Origin: Telmatospirillum sp. | GTDB taxonomy: Bacteria; Pseudomonadota; Alphaproteobacteria; Rhodospirillales; Magnetospirillaceae | Assembly: GCA_031291415.1 (NCBI GenBank) | Contig: JARLJB010000393.1 | Span: 41,512 to 105,511, forward strand | Reading direction: 5' to 3' | DNA length: 64,000 nucleotides | Shown here: piece after piece, positions 26,058 to 34,667 of the stretch | Layout of the letters: each line of letters begins with the position of its first letter | How positions within the stretch are numbered: the stretch's first letter is position 1 | Program-made: the position numbers and the translations under genes | Notes under the pieces: model-generated | Seen by the model: only the letters and a program-made list of their open reading frames with translations | Databases searched by the model: none | Told to the model about the DNA's origin: nothing

Positions 26058-29000
26058 ATGCCGGCTGACGAAAATCCCCGTTACGCCGAACTGCAGATCA
26101 CCAGTAATTACACGTTTCTGGAGGGGGCATCGCATCCCGACGAATTGGCGATGACGGCGGCGGCGCTCGGGATGACCGCCTTCGCCATCACCGACCGCAA
26201 CAGTCTTGCCGGGGTGGTTCGCGCCCATGTGGCTGCCAGGCAAGCCGGTCTGCGCCTGGTGGTCGGCAGTTGCCTGGAACTTTCCGACGGGGCGCGCCTG
26301 CTCTGTTTTCCCACCGACCGCGCCGCCTATGGCCGCCTGACCCGGCTGCTGACGATCGGCAAGCGGCGGGCCGGCAAGGGACAATGCCGGATCGACCGGA
26401 ACGATCTGTTGACCTATGGCAAGGGCCAGATTCTGGTCGTCCTGCCGCCGGTTCGGTTGCCCGAACACTTCGCCGTCGATCTCGCCGGCTGGGCCGAGGC
26501 TTTCGCCGGCCGCTGCTATCTGGCCGGGCAGCGCCGCTTTCGGCCTGACGATGCCCGGCGGCTGGCCCGGCTTGCCGTTCTGGCGGGGCAGGCGGGAACG
26601 CCGCTGGTGGCGACCAATGACGTGCATTATCACGCCCCGTCGCGCCGGCCGCTGCAAGATGTGCTGGTCTGCATCCAAAACGGCTGCACCGTGGCCGAGG
26701 CCGGCTGGCGGCTGGCCCCCAACGCCGAACGGCATTTGAAACCGCCGGCCGAGATGGCGCGGCTGTTCGCCGCCTGTCCGGATGCGCTCATGCGTACCCA
26801 GGAAATCGTCGAACGCTGCCGCTTCTCGCTCGATGAGCTGCGTTATGACTATCCAATCGAGACCGGAGACGGGGAATCCGCGCAGGACCGGCTGATCCGG
26901 CTGACCGGGGACGGGATGGCGCGGCGCTATCCCGAGGGCGCGCCCGACAAGGTCCGCCAGGCCATCGCTCATGAACTGGCGCTGATCGGGCAATTGGCCT
27001 ACGCACCCTATTTTCTCACCGTCCAGGATCTCGTGCGCTTTGCCGAAAGCCAAGGGATTCTCTGCCAGGGCCGTGGCTCGGCGGCCAATTCGGCGGTTTG
27101 CTATTGCCTGGGGATCACCGCCGTCGACCCGGTGCAATTCGATTTGCTGTTCGAACGTTTCATCAGCGCCGCCCGCGACGAGCCGCCCGATATCGACGTC
27201 GATTTCGAGCATGAGCGGCGCGAGGAGGTGATCCAATATATCTATGCCAAATATGGCCGCGACTGCGCCGGTTTGACCGCCACGGTGATCCATTACCGGA
27301 GCCGCTCGGCGATCCGTGACGTCGGCAAGGTGTTCGGTTTGTCCGAGGATGCGGTGGCCAGGCTCGCCAAGGCGCGGTGGCGCGACGGCCAGCGGCCGGC
27401 CGAACAGGCCCGCGAACAGGGCTTCGACCCGGCCGATCCGACGATCGCCCGCGTCTTTGCCTTGGCCGGCGAGTTGGTCGGCTTTCCCCGCCATCTGTCG
27501 CAGCATGTCGGTGGCTTCGTGATGACCCGGGGGCGCCTGGACGAACTGGTGCCGATCGAAAACGCGGCGATGGCGGGGCGAACCGTCATCGAATGGGATA
27601 AGGACGATCTCGACGCGCTGGGCCTCCTCAAGGTCGATGTCTTGGCGCTTGGCATGCTGAGCTGCATCCGCAAGGCGTTCGCCCTGCTTTCGCAACACTT
27701 GGCCCTCGATCTCGATCTGGCCTCGGTGCCGCGCGAGGACCGGGCTGTTTACGAAATGCTGAGCCGGGCCGATTCGGTGGGGGTCTTCCAGGTCGAGAGC
27801 CGCGCCCAGATGTCGATGCTGCCGCGCCTCAAACCGGCTTGCTTCTACGATCTGGTCATCGAGGTGGCGATCGTCCGGCCCGGTCCCATCCAGGGCGACA
27901 TGGTGCATCCCTATCTGCGCCGGCGCGAGGGCAAGGAAGAGCCAGACTACCCGTCACCCGAGCTGGAAGCGGTGCTGAAAAAGACCCTGGGCGTGCCACT
28001 GTTCCAGGAGCAGGCGATGAAGCTGGCCATCGTTGCCGGCGGTTTTACGCCCTCCGAGGCCGATCAATTGCGCCGGGCCATGGCGACCTTCCGCCATACC
28101 GGCAAGGTCGCCGCCTTTCGCGACAAGCTGATCGAGGGGATGACCGCCCGCAACTATGACCGGAGCTTCGCCGAGCGGGTCTTCCGGCAGATCGAAGGCT
28201 TCGGGGAATATGGCTTTCCGGAAAGCCATGCCGCCAGCTTCGCGCACCTCGTCTATGTCTCGGCCTGGCTCAAATGTCATTATCCGGCGGTGTTCGCCTG
28301 TGCCCTGCTGAACAGCCAGCCCATGGGCTTCTACGCGCCGGCCCAGATCGTCCGCGATGCCCGGGACCATGGCGTCGACGTGCGTCCGGTCGATATCAAT
28401 GCCAGCGACTGGGATTGCACACTGGAGAAAAACAGCGCGTCCCCGAAGATGGCCCCGGCCCTGCGTCTCGGCTTCCGCCAGATCGCCGGGTTCAGTAAAG
28501 CTCATGCCGAGGCTTTGCTGGCCGTCCGTGGTAGCGGTTATGACTCGCCGCATGCGCTGTGGCGGCGATCCGGGCTCGGCCGCAATGCGCTGGAGGCGCT
28601 GGTGCAGGGCGACGCCTTCGCCTCCCTCGGTTTGTCCCGTCGCGATGCTTTGTGGGCCATCCGGGCGCTGACCGCGCCGCCGCCGCCGCTGTTCGCCGCC
28701 GCCGGCGTCGATGCCCCGGCTTCCGGGCCGCCGGCGGTGTTGCCGGCGATGACGCTCGGCGAGGAGGTGGTCGAAGACTATGCCCGGCTGCGGCTGTCGC
28801 TGAAAGCCCATCCCTTGGCACTGTTGCGGCGATCTCTCGACCATCTCGGCGTGATCCAGGCCTCGCGGCTCCGCCAGCGCTCCGCCGGCCGGGTTTCGGT
28901 GGCTGGATTGGTCCTGGTCCGCCAGCGGCCCGGTAGCGCCGAGGGCGTGGTTTTTCTAACCCTTGAGGACGAAACCGGAGTCGCCAATATCGTCGTCTGG

Positions 29001-29186
29001 CCGAAACTGTTCGAAAGCGCGCGACCCGCGTTGCTGGGGGCCGCCCTGTTGCAGATCACCGGCCAGGTGCAACGCGAGGGCGAGGTCATCCATGTGGTCG
29101 CCGAAAAGGTGACCGACCGCACCGATCTGCTCCGCGGTCTGGCGGCGGGCGGCGATCTGAAAACCCGCTCGCGGGATTTTCATTGA
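26058..29186 (+). CDS. dnaE2: DnaE2, error-prone DNA polymerase III alpha homologue
   Basis: The protein has 1042 residues from the ATG at 26058. An upstream GTG (26016), four bases after imuB, and an ATG (26034) are alternatives. The PHP domain begins YAELQITSNYTFLEGASHP. The catalytic aspartates lie in PPDIDVDFEHERREEV, and fingers and helix-hairpin-helix regions follow. A C-terminal OB fold (VSVAGLVLVRQRPGSAEGVV) is present. DnaE2 carries out the mutagenic bypass step of the ImuAB-DnaE2 pathway. The open frame shows no defect. Confidence 0.95.
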   Translation: MPADENPRYAELQITSNYTFLEGASHPDELAMTAAALGMTAFAITDRNSLAGVVRAHVAARQAGLRLVVGSCLELSDGARLLCFPTDRAAYGRLTRLLTIGKRRAGKGQCRIDRNDLLTYGKGQILVVLPPVRLPEHFAVDLAGWAEAFAGRCYLAGQRRFRPDDARRLARLAVLAGQAGTPLVATNDVHYHAPSRRPLQDVLVCIQNGCTVAEAGWRLAPNAERHLKPPAEMARLFAACPDALMRTQEIVERCRFSLDELRYDYPIETGDGESAQDRLIRLTGDGMARRYPEGAPDKVRQAIAHELALIGQLAYAPYFLTVQDLVRFAESQGILCQGRGSAANSAVCYCLGITAVDPVQFDLLFERFISAARDEPPDIDVDFEHERREEVIQYIYAKYGRDCAGLTATVIHYRSRSAIRDVGKVFGLSEDAVARLAKARWRDGQRPAEQAREQGFDPADPTIARVFALAGELVGFPRHLSQHVGGFVMTRGRLDELVPIENAAMAGRTVIEWDKDDLDALGLLKVDVLALGMLSCIRKAFALLSQHLALDLDLASVPREDRAVYEMLSRADSVGVFQVESRAQMSMLPRLKPACFYDLVIEVAIVRPGPIQGDMVHPYLRRREGKEEPDYPSPELEAVLKKTLGVPLFQEQAMKLAIVAGGFTPSEADQLRRAMATFRHTGKVAAFRDKLIEGMTARNYDRSFAERVFRQIEGFGEYGFPESHAASFAHLVYVSAWLKCHYPAVFACALLNSQPMGFYAPAQIVRDARDHGVDVRPVDINASDWDCTLEKNSASPKMAPALRLGFRQIAGFSKAHAEALLAVRGSGYDSPHALWRRSGLGRNALEALVQGDAFASLGLSRRDALWAIRALTAPPPPLFAAAGVDAPASGPPAVLPAMTLGEEVVEDYARLRLSLKAHPLALLRRSLDHLGVIQASRLRQRSAGRVSVAGLVLVRQRPGSAEGVVFLTLEDETGVANIVVWPKLFESARPALLGAALLQITGQVQREGEVIHVVAEKVTDRTDLLRGLAAGGDLKTRSRDFH

Positions 29187-29309
29187 GAAGGGGTCGGCCC
29201 GCCCGCCCTGCCCTTCCAACAATCTGGTGACGCTTGCACTCAAGGCCGGTTTCATTGCCGAATGAGGGGCAGATTGCCCGTCATTCCGGCGCAATCGAGA
29301 TCTTGGTGA

Positions 29310-29755
29310 ACCACTAAGCACACCAAGGGCACCAAGATGCCTTACAGAACCAGACGGCGCACTCCGTCCCGGATGAGCTTTACGTTGAAGTTGATAAGGA
29401 ACCCGAGCCTTTTTTGCGACAGGCGCAGATAGGTCAAGAGTTGGGCTTGATGAAGCGGAATGATCTTCTCGACCGCTTTGATCTCCACGATGATCTCCCC
29501 TCCGACGAGGAGATCGAGCTTCAGAGCTGCATCCAGCGTTTCTCCGTCGTAGACGATCGGAACAGGAACTTGGCGGCGCGCGCTGACACCACGCTTGGAC
29601 AATTCGCGCAGCATACAAGTCTCGTAGACCGATTCGAGCAAGCCTGGGCCAAGCTCCTTATGGACTTTGAAGGCTGAATCAACGACCTGCTGGCCGAATT
29701 CCTCCAGGCATTGGGGCCACTCCTCCGGCTTGGTGTCCTTAGTGCCCTTAGTGGT
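29310..29755. mobile_element. Inverted-repeat-bounded unit carrying a GxxExxY gene
   Basis: Two 27-base arms, 29310-29336 (ACCACTAAGCACACCAAGGG then CACCAAG) and the inverted 29729-29755 (ACCACTAAGGGCACTAAGG then ACACCAAG), match at 23 positions. They bracket one gene: its stop codon is 6 bases inside the left arm, and its start codon is 6 bases outside the right arm. The 9-base period (CAC/NNA/GN) is also that of the gene-less arms at 50.3 and 57.7 kb. No target duplication is evident. Confidence 0.65.
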
Positions 29756-29761
29756 CAACAT
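29342..29761 (-). CDS. GxxExxY-family protein, PD-(D/E)XK nuclease-like
   Basis: This 139-residue protein carries the family hallmark GPGLLESVYE (GxxExxY). A PD-(D/E)XK-like core follows: LDLLVGGEIIVEIKAVE, with Asp, Glu and Lys spaced as in that nuclease superfamily, and QAQLLTYLRLSQKRLGFLIN. I start at the ATG at 29761, preceded by AGGAAGA. The N-terminus MLTTKGTKDTKPEE is encoded by the right inverted-repeat arm. The longer frame to 29857 adds a non-family extension. The family function is unknown. It stands alone between dnaE2 and a divergently unrelated transporter. Confidence 0.85.
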   Translation of the reverse strand: MLTTKGTKDTKPEEWPQCLEEFGQQVVDSAFKVHKELGPGLLESVYETCMLRELSKRGVSARRQVPVPIVYDGETLDAALKLDLLVGGEIIVEIKAVEKIIPLHQAQLLTYLRLSQKRLGFLINFNVKLIRDGVRRLVL

Positions 29762-29891
29762 TCTTCCTGCTCTCTCTGACGAAATCAGTATCGTGAGGAT
29801 ATTTGCTACTTTGGCGTTGGCGACACCATTAAGAATGCTCCCTGTTGCCTGATGCAACGGGGAGCATCAACCGGCCGTCGGAGGGGGGTGC

Positions 29892-31283
29892 TCAAATCCA
29901 CCCCAGCAATCGCCACCACAGAAAATCGAGCGGCAGCAGCAGGACAACCGTAGCGGCGGCCAGCAGCAGACACATGATCTGGGCCGGCCCCATGCGCTCA
30001 CCCCCTAACTGCATGGCGACGACCAGAGGCGCCGATTCGTAGGGGAGCAGGGGATTGGAAAAGCCGAGAACCTGGCTCATCAGAACGGTGTTCAGGGGAA
30101 GGCCCGAGGCCTTGGCCATTTCGCCGGCCAGCGGCGTGAGAACCGCCGGGACGCCCGGCAGGGTGGTGGCGAGCCCGACCACCGTGCTGACCGTCGACAG
30201 GCTGGCAAAATTCGTGACCGGCGATCCCGGCGCCAGTGGCAGGATCTGCAGGATGGCGGTGGCCAACCGGCTGCCCAATCCCGATTTGTCGACCAGCGCC
30301 CCCAATCCCATGATGCCGGCCACATAGAACAGTGATCCATAGTTGATCTGCTGGCTGAAGGCCTTGCGGTCGACCAGACCGATGCCGGGGACCAGCAGAA
30401 TCACCGCGACGACCATGCTGACCCAGGCCGGACTGATGTGGTGGACCGAATCAGTCATCCACAGAGCCAGGGCGCCGGCCAGCAGAAGGGTCAGCCATCG
30501 CTCGTGGCCGCTCATCGGCGTCGTCAGCCGGGCCTCGGTCGCCTGCGGCCGGTCGGGGTAAAGCCAGACGATCAGGGGAACCATCACTGCCGTCTTGAGG
30601 AAGCCGAGAACCGGAAAATGCAGCAGCAGATAGGTTCCGTAGGTGGGGACGTAGTGATAGGCGGTTTCGGCGGCGCCGACCAACACCATGTTGGGAACGT
30701 TGGCCGGCAGAACCGAGAAGGTCGGGACATGGCAACCGAAGGCGGCGGCCAGCACCACGCCGGTGCGGCCTTTCGAACCGGGGGCGAAACCGAAACGATC
30801 GGCGAGGCTGAGGGCGATCGGCATCAAAAGGACGGCGCGGCCCATCGATGACGGCATGATGAAGCCCAGCGTCACACCGACCACGGTGATACCGGCAATC
30901 ACCCCCCAATAGCTGTTGCCGAAGCTCCGGGCCAGACGTTGGGCGATGCGTTCGCCCAATCCCGTCGTCTTGACCGCGATTCCCATCACCAGGCCGCCGA
31001 AGATCAGCCACCAGGCCGCCGATTCGAAGCCGCCGAAGATCACGCCGGGGTTGGCAATCTTGAAAAGCATCGCCAGGGTGAAAAAGGCCAATGCCGTGAT
31101 GTATTCCGAGACGGCGCCCGTCGCCCACAGCCCGATGGCTCCGACAGCCAGGGCCAGCGCGTGATTCTCGGATGGAGGCAGGAGCGGAAAAAACAACAGG
31201 CTAAAGGCGGCGGCGACCGCCAATCCCGCCACCGTCTGATGGATCGACCATCGTTGCAGCATGAAGGTTGTCCTTGTGAACAC
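29892..31283 (-). CDS. DASS/SLC13-family anion symporter
   Basis: This 463-residue protein has about 12 membrane segments. Family features are FIMPSSMGRAVLLMPIALSL in the first half and the matching LATTLPGVPAVLTPLAGEMA with NPLLPYESAP in the second half, corresponding to the two inverted substrate loops. Members carry dicarboxylates, citrate or sulfate, usually with Na+; the substrate is not decided by sequence. An alternative ATG lies at residue 8 (31262). It is divergent from the hemerythrin gene across 178 bases. Confidence 0.82.
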   Translation of the reverse strand: MFTRTTFMLQRWSIHQTVAGLAVAAAFSLLFFPLLPPSENHALALAVGAIGLWATGAVSEYITALAFFTLAMLFKIANPGVIFGGFESAAWWLIFGGLVMGIAVKTTGLGERIAQRLARSFGNSYWGVIAGITVVGVTLGFIMPSSMGRAVLLMPIALSLADRFGFAPGSKGRTGVVLAAAFGCHVPTFSVLPANVPNMVLVGAAETAYHYVPTYGTYLLLHFPVLGFLKTAVMVPLIVWLYPDRPQATEARLTTPMSGHERWLTLLLAGALALWMTDSVHHISPAWVSMVVAVILLVPGIGLVDRKAFSQQINYGSLFYVAGIMGLGALVDKSGLGSRLATAILQILPLAPGSPVTNFASLSTVSTVVGLATTLPGVPAVLTPLAGEMAKASGLPLNTVLMSQVLGFSNPLLPYESAPLVVAMQLGGERMGPAQIMCLLLAAATVVLLLPLDFLWWRLLGWI

Positions 31284-31461
31284 GCTCCTATCGTTGCCGA
31301 TCGCCGTTTCCTGTCAACCCCGGACGGCGCAACGGTCGCCCCGGACAACGCAACATTTGTATGACGCCCGGGGGAACGCTATTTTACCGGTTACGACGTG
31401 ATCTCCCGGCATCGATGCGTGACCGGTTGCCGAAACAAGTGTCCAAAAAAGGTGGGAAGAT

Positions 31462-31872
31462 ATGTCCCTTGTGCAGTGGAGCGAGGATCTGACGGTCGGC
31501 GTTGCCTCGGTCGACGCCGATCATCGCAAGTTGTTCAGTCTGGTCAACTATTTGTACGACTCGATGGTTGCCGGAAAAGACGCGCCGGTCGTCGACGAGT
31601 TCATCGATAGCCTGCTTGTCTACACCAGGCAGCATTTCGAACGGGAAGAGGCGTTCTTCGAAGAGACCGGATATCCGGATCGTCTGGCGCATCAGAAGGA
31701 ACACGAGACTCTGATCGTCCAGATCACCGACGTCCGCAACAGCTTCAAGTCCGGCGCGACGCCGAAGAAAACGCTCGAAATGATCGGCTTTCTCAACAAA
31801 TGGCTGATCGAGCATGTTCGCAAGAGCGATATGAAATACGCCCCTCATCTGAACGCCAAGGGCATTTCTTGA
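31462..31872 (+). CDS. Bacteriohemerythrin
   Basis: This 136-residue single-domain protein has all the di-iron ligands: His21 (DADHRKLF), His58 and Glu62 (HFEREEAF), His77 and His81 (HQKEHE), and His118 and Asp123 (HVRKSD). It binds O2 reversibly at a non-haem di-iron site and may store, buffer or sense oxygen in the cytoplasm. The ribosome site GGTGGGAAG precedes the ATG. Such genes are abundant in microaerophilic alphaproteobacteria. Confidence 0.95.
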   Translation: MSLVQWSEDLTVGVASVDADHRKLFSLVNYLYDSMVAGKDAPVVDEFIDSLLVYTRQHFEREEAFFEETGYPDRLAHQKEHETLIVQITDVRNSFKSGATPKKTLEMIGFLNKWLIEHVRKSDMKYAPHLNAKGIS

Positions 31873-31929
31873 AATTTTAGCGTCGTCAGGTCCGATGACA
31901 GGCGGCAGAGATGCTGGATATGCCACCGA

Positions 31930-32412
31930 GTGGCGCGCGAGGAGAAAAGGCGTATGGACCACAAAGCACCATCCGGTGGAGCGGTATCAGGCGGCTGGGA
32001 GCTGTTCTTCCCACGCTACACTCCGGCACAGTTGTTTGCCCTGGCCTCCGATATCGAGAGTTATCCTTTTTTTGTTCCAGGTTGCGTCGCCGCCCGGATC
32101 GTCGAACGTCGTGATAACCTTTGGCGTGTCGAGAATGTCTTTTCTTTCGGCCCGGTTCGGCATCGGTTTGTCAGTCAGGCCGAATTGAACCCTCCCGAGG
32201 GACTTGAAATCAAATCGTCCGATGGGCCCTGGAAGAATTTTCTGCTGCTCTGGCAATTCGCGCCACAGGAACAGGGATGCAAATTGGCTTGCCGGTTTTC
32301 CGCCGAGTTCCGATCCGGTGTCCTGGGGGCGATCGCCTCGCTTGGCCAGCATGGCGCCGAACGGCGCATCATGACGGCCTTCGAGCGGCGCGCCAAAGCG
32401 CTTTACGGCTGA
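31930..32412 (+). CDS. COQ10/START-like polyketide cyclase-fold protein
   Basis: This 160-residue protein (152 if the ATG at 31954 is used) matches the COQ10/RatA group: FPRYTPAQLFALASDIESYP near the start, FFVPGC, RFVSQAELNPPEGLEI, WKNFLLLWQF and a C-terminal ERRAKALYG. In mitochondria and bacteria these proteins bind ubiquinone and assist respiration. It follows hemerythrin on the same strand by 57 bases, which would suit a respiratory context (inference). The name 'RatA toxin' is less likely to reflect function. Confidence 0.8.
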   Translation: MAREEKRRMDHKAPSGGAVSGGWELFFPRYTPAQLFALASDIESYPFFVPGCVAARIVERRDNLWRVENVFSFGPVRHRFVSQAELNPPEGLEIKSSDGPWKNFLLLWQFAPQEQGCKLACRFSAEFRSGVLGAIASLGQHGAERRIMTAFERRAKALYG

Positions 32413-32450
32413 CCGCAACCGGCGCTGATCAAGACTGATCAGAATCCCTC

Positions 32451-32643
32451 AGCCGGGCAGGTTTCTCCGAGACCGTTGGCTTGGCACGCATAATACCAAG
32501 TTTCGGTGATCGGAACCGATCACCGGCCCCCATGCGCCGGGCGGGACGCCTCCGCGTCCCTTGGCTACGCTCGCATAAGCTCGCGGGCGCGCAATGCGCC
32601 AACCAAGTTTCGATGAGTCCTTCTCATCGAAACTTGGTATAAG
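32451..32643. repeat. Family-5 element with 15-bp hairpin (CCAAGTTTCGATGAG), copy 1
   Basis: It contains a perfect hairpin, CCAAGTTTCGATGAG then a TCCTT loop and its complement (32603-32637). It also has the internal block TACGCTCGCATAAGCTCGCG and the end block GCCGGGCAGGTTTCTCCGAG. The same blocks occur in opposite orientation at 63838-64000. A second hairpin (GTGATCGG/CCGATCAC, 32506-32524) is specific to this copy. Confidence 0.85.
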
Positions 32644-32694
32644 GCGTTCCCTTGGATCTGCGCTGGGGCACGCACGCATTTTTGTCCGTTTTAT

Positions 32695-32880
32695 CCCGTC
32701 ATTCCCGCGCAAGCGGGAATGACGATATTTTTCTAGAGCGGCGTGCGTTAAATCTGACGCGCCCCGCTCCAGCGGCCATTGCGGCCGCGGCCAAGCGCGC
32801 GGAGGCGCGCGCCCGGCGAGGGACATAACTATAACCAAGAGCGTGATGCCGATTTAAGGCTTCACGCTCTAACGGGCATC
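32695..32880. repeat. Family-1 palindrome and two further hairpins
   Basis: CGTCATTCCCGC-gcaa-GCGGGAATGACG (32697-32724) is a perfect palindrome of the family-1 type. After CTAG come an imperfect hairpin (GAGCGGCGTGCG to CCCCGCTC, 32736-32773) and another, AGAGCGTGA to TCACGCTCT (about 32838-32870). These resemble the palindromic units common in alphaproteobacterial intergenic DNA. No gene is seen between 32413 and 32957. Confidence 0.75.
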
Positions 32881-32896
32881 TCTCAGCCACGCGCCT

Positions 32897-32943
32897 GAAA
32901 AACAAAACAAATTTACAGATATGTGCATGCCCTGGCGCCGATC
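32897..32943. repeat. 45-base dispersed repeat, copy 1
   Basis: A segment starting CTGAAAAACAAAACAAATT and ending ATGTGCATGCCCTGGCGCC recurs in inverted orientation at 46571-46616 with few differences. It lies just after the stop of the EF-hand gene; the other copy lies just after the adaptor gene of the type I system. Confidence 0.75.
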
Positions 32944-32957
32944 TGGCGGGGATTCGC

Positions 32958-33710
32958 TTATTTTTTCTGATCGTTGATCTTGCAGGTGGCCAGGACGGCT
33001 TCGCGGGTGATCCGTCCGTCGTGCTGCAGGTCGAGCGTGGCAAACACGTCGTTGGCCTGGGCGAGAAAATCGGCTCGCGTCACCTTGAAGCTTAGAGTCT
33101 TGTCGGCGGACATGACCGGATCGGCACGGGTGTCGACCAAGGGGCCCCGCGTCTGCACCCGGCTCGCGCCACCGGGGCCTCCGCCTGGCGGACGCCTTCC
33201 CCGTTCCCCTTGCATGGCGTCGGGCGAGCCGCCGTCGGGACCGGTGCCATCTTGCGGGCCTTCATAAGGGGCCCGGTATTCCGAGAGATCGGCCGCCGTC
33301 ACATAGCCCGCCCGATGGATATCCATACGCTCGAACTGCCGGCCGGCGTCGGCCAGGAATTCGTCGCGGTCGATGATGCCGTCGTGGTTGCCGTCGATGC
33401 GCAGGAACCAAGCGGACAGCGCGTCTTCGCATTTCGCATGGCCAAGCGGCCCACCCGTCAAAGGCTCGGCGTTCGGGCTGAAAAGGATCGGCTGGATGCC
33501 CCCTCTGCTTGGCGGTGGTGTTCCTTGGCAGCCGAAAAGCACAGTGGCGACGGAGAGGGCCGCCAACAGACGAATTGTTTTGCGTTGCTTGCCGGCGTTT
33601 GAGCCTGCCGGAAGCGGAGCGGAGGCGTCCGAAGCCCGAGCGGCGTTTGAGCCCGCCGGAAGCGGAGCGGAGGCGTCATATGAACGCTTAGTGGGGTTGC
33701 CGTTCAGCAT
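32958..33710 (-). CDS. EF-hand lipoprotein with duplicated N-terminal segment
   Basis: The protein has 250 residues from the ATG at 33710. A lipobox (LLAALSVATVLFGCQG) marks a lipoprotein signal. Two EF-hand-like segments follow: DGNHDGIIDRDEF is canonical, and LDLQHDGRITREA is a second. The middle is Gly/Pro-rich. Calcium-binding surface protein is the likely class; the role is unknown. The start is odd: before the signal lie two copies of DASAPLPAGSNA encoded by a 48-base tandem duplication, giving a leader of about 40 residues. The gene overlaps the end of the upstream Spy-like gene by 23 bases. Confidence 0.75.
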   Translation of the reverse strand: MLNGNPTKRSYDASAPLPAGSNAARASDASAPLPAGSNAGKQRKTIRLLAALSVATVLFGCQGTPPPSRGGIQPILFSPNAEPLTGGPLGHAKCEDALSAWFLRIDGNHDGIIDRDEFLADAGRQFERMDIHRAGYVTAADLSEYRAPYEGPQDGTGPDGGSPDAMQGERGRRPPGGGPGGASRVQTRGPLVDTRADPVMSADKTLSFKVTRADFLAQANDVFATLDLQHDGRITREAVLATCKINDQKK

Positions 33711-34230
33711 CGTGGTAATTGCGATGGACTCCGGGTGGTGGACCAAAGTGATCTCCATGGGAGGGTCGGTCTAGAATGGCCCGTTGTGCCGGCGTCAAAA
33801 CCTCGTATAAGGCCTCAAGGGCGGGACGGGACGATTGTAGGCCCTGCAGCCTGGTCGTCAGAACTTTTTCGGTCAGGGCCTCGCGCTCGAGGGCGGTCGG
33901 CGCAGTGTCCGTCCGCGGCACTCGGGCGAGGCAATCGACCTGCTGCTTTTCGGCGGCGTCCAATTGCCACTGTTGCCACTTATGCCAGGCAGTACGCTGT
34001 TTTTCTGTCAGATCCAGCCGCGCCTCGAGATAGGCTAAATGGCCCACCGCGCGGGCCCGGTGTTCCGCGCACTGTTTCGTCAACCATATGGTCGAATTGC
34101 CGTCGGCCGTCGATTTCGGCGCCTGTGGTTCCTGCGCTGACGCCGGAGAGGAGGAACCATTTTGCGCCAATGCTGCCGTTGTCCAAAGAACCGGCAAAAT
34201 GGCGAGGATCAGTGTCTTGCGGATCGACAT
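33688..34230 (-). CDS. Spy/CpxP-like LTxxQ periplasmic protein
   Basis: This 180-residue protein has a cleavable signal (MSIRKTLILAILPVLWTTA, cut near ALAQ). Two LTxxQ-type motifs, DLTEKQRTAW and VLTPAQRAIL, sit in a helical region with many Arg, Lys and Gln. The family includes Spy, a periplasmic chaperone, and CpxP, an envelope-stress sensor. Overlap with the EF-hand gene suggests co-translation and a shared envelope role. Regulation is not visible. Confidence 0.78.
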   Translation of the reverse strand: MSIRKTLILAILPVLWTTAALAQNGSSSPASAQEPQAPKSTADGNSTIWLTKQCAEHRARAVGHLAYLEARLDLTEKQRTAWHKWQQWQLDAAEKQQVDCLARVPRTDTAPTALEREALTEKVLTTRLQGLQSSRPALEALYEVLTPAQRAILDRPSHGDHFGPPPGVHRNYHDAERQPH

Positions 34231-34667
34231 CGGATTATCTTCACCTTGCGTTCGTTATCCGCCAACCCTAATCGGAACACCTTGCAGCCGTATAACGCCA
34301 AAGTGCCGTTTTGGTAACAGTTTATTTCCGAAAGGGGATTGTCTCGTCGGCTGCAAAGCACAGCCGATCCAATGCCCGGCAGATCGACTGCACGTAATTC
34401 GTGCTATTGCGACGATAATAATTCAACTTTAGATTAAATTATTCGAAATGTAGATGGAACTCCCGCGGGAATTTCCGGTCATGCTCTGACGATCGATCTG
34501 GTTCATTTTGCAACGATATTCACAATATTTTGGATGCGTCAATTTGACGATTCTCTTGTTTCTCAAGCCAGTTTCCGCCGTTTTTGGGTCGCCAAAATCT
34601 TGACGATAGTAATAAAGTCGCCCAATCTGCATGAACCGTTGCTGATGACCGTTCGAAAGATTCCCCA
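34231..34667. other. AT-rich divergent intergenic region
   Basis: This 437-base gap separates the minus-strand Spy-like gene and the plus-strand YfiR-like gene. 34400-34460 and 34500-34620 are AT-rich compared with the neighbours and are likely to hold both promoters. Short open frames in it lack protein character. No repeat family of this window is present. Confidence 0.5.

Noticed and set aside
25740..27908. A 722-codon minus-strand frame opposite imuB and dnaE2
   Set aside because: It spans two real genes on the opposite strand and has shadow composition only.
29762..29857. A 32-residue N-terminal extension of the first GxxExxY protein
   Set aside because: A good ribosome site (AGGAAGA) precedes the internal ATG at 29761, and the extension has no family similarity.
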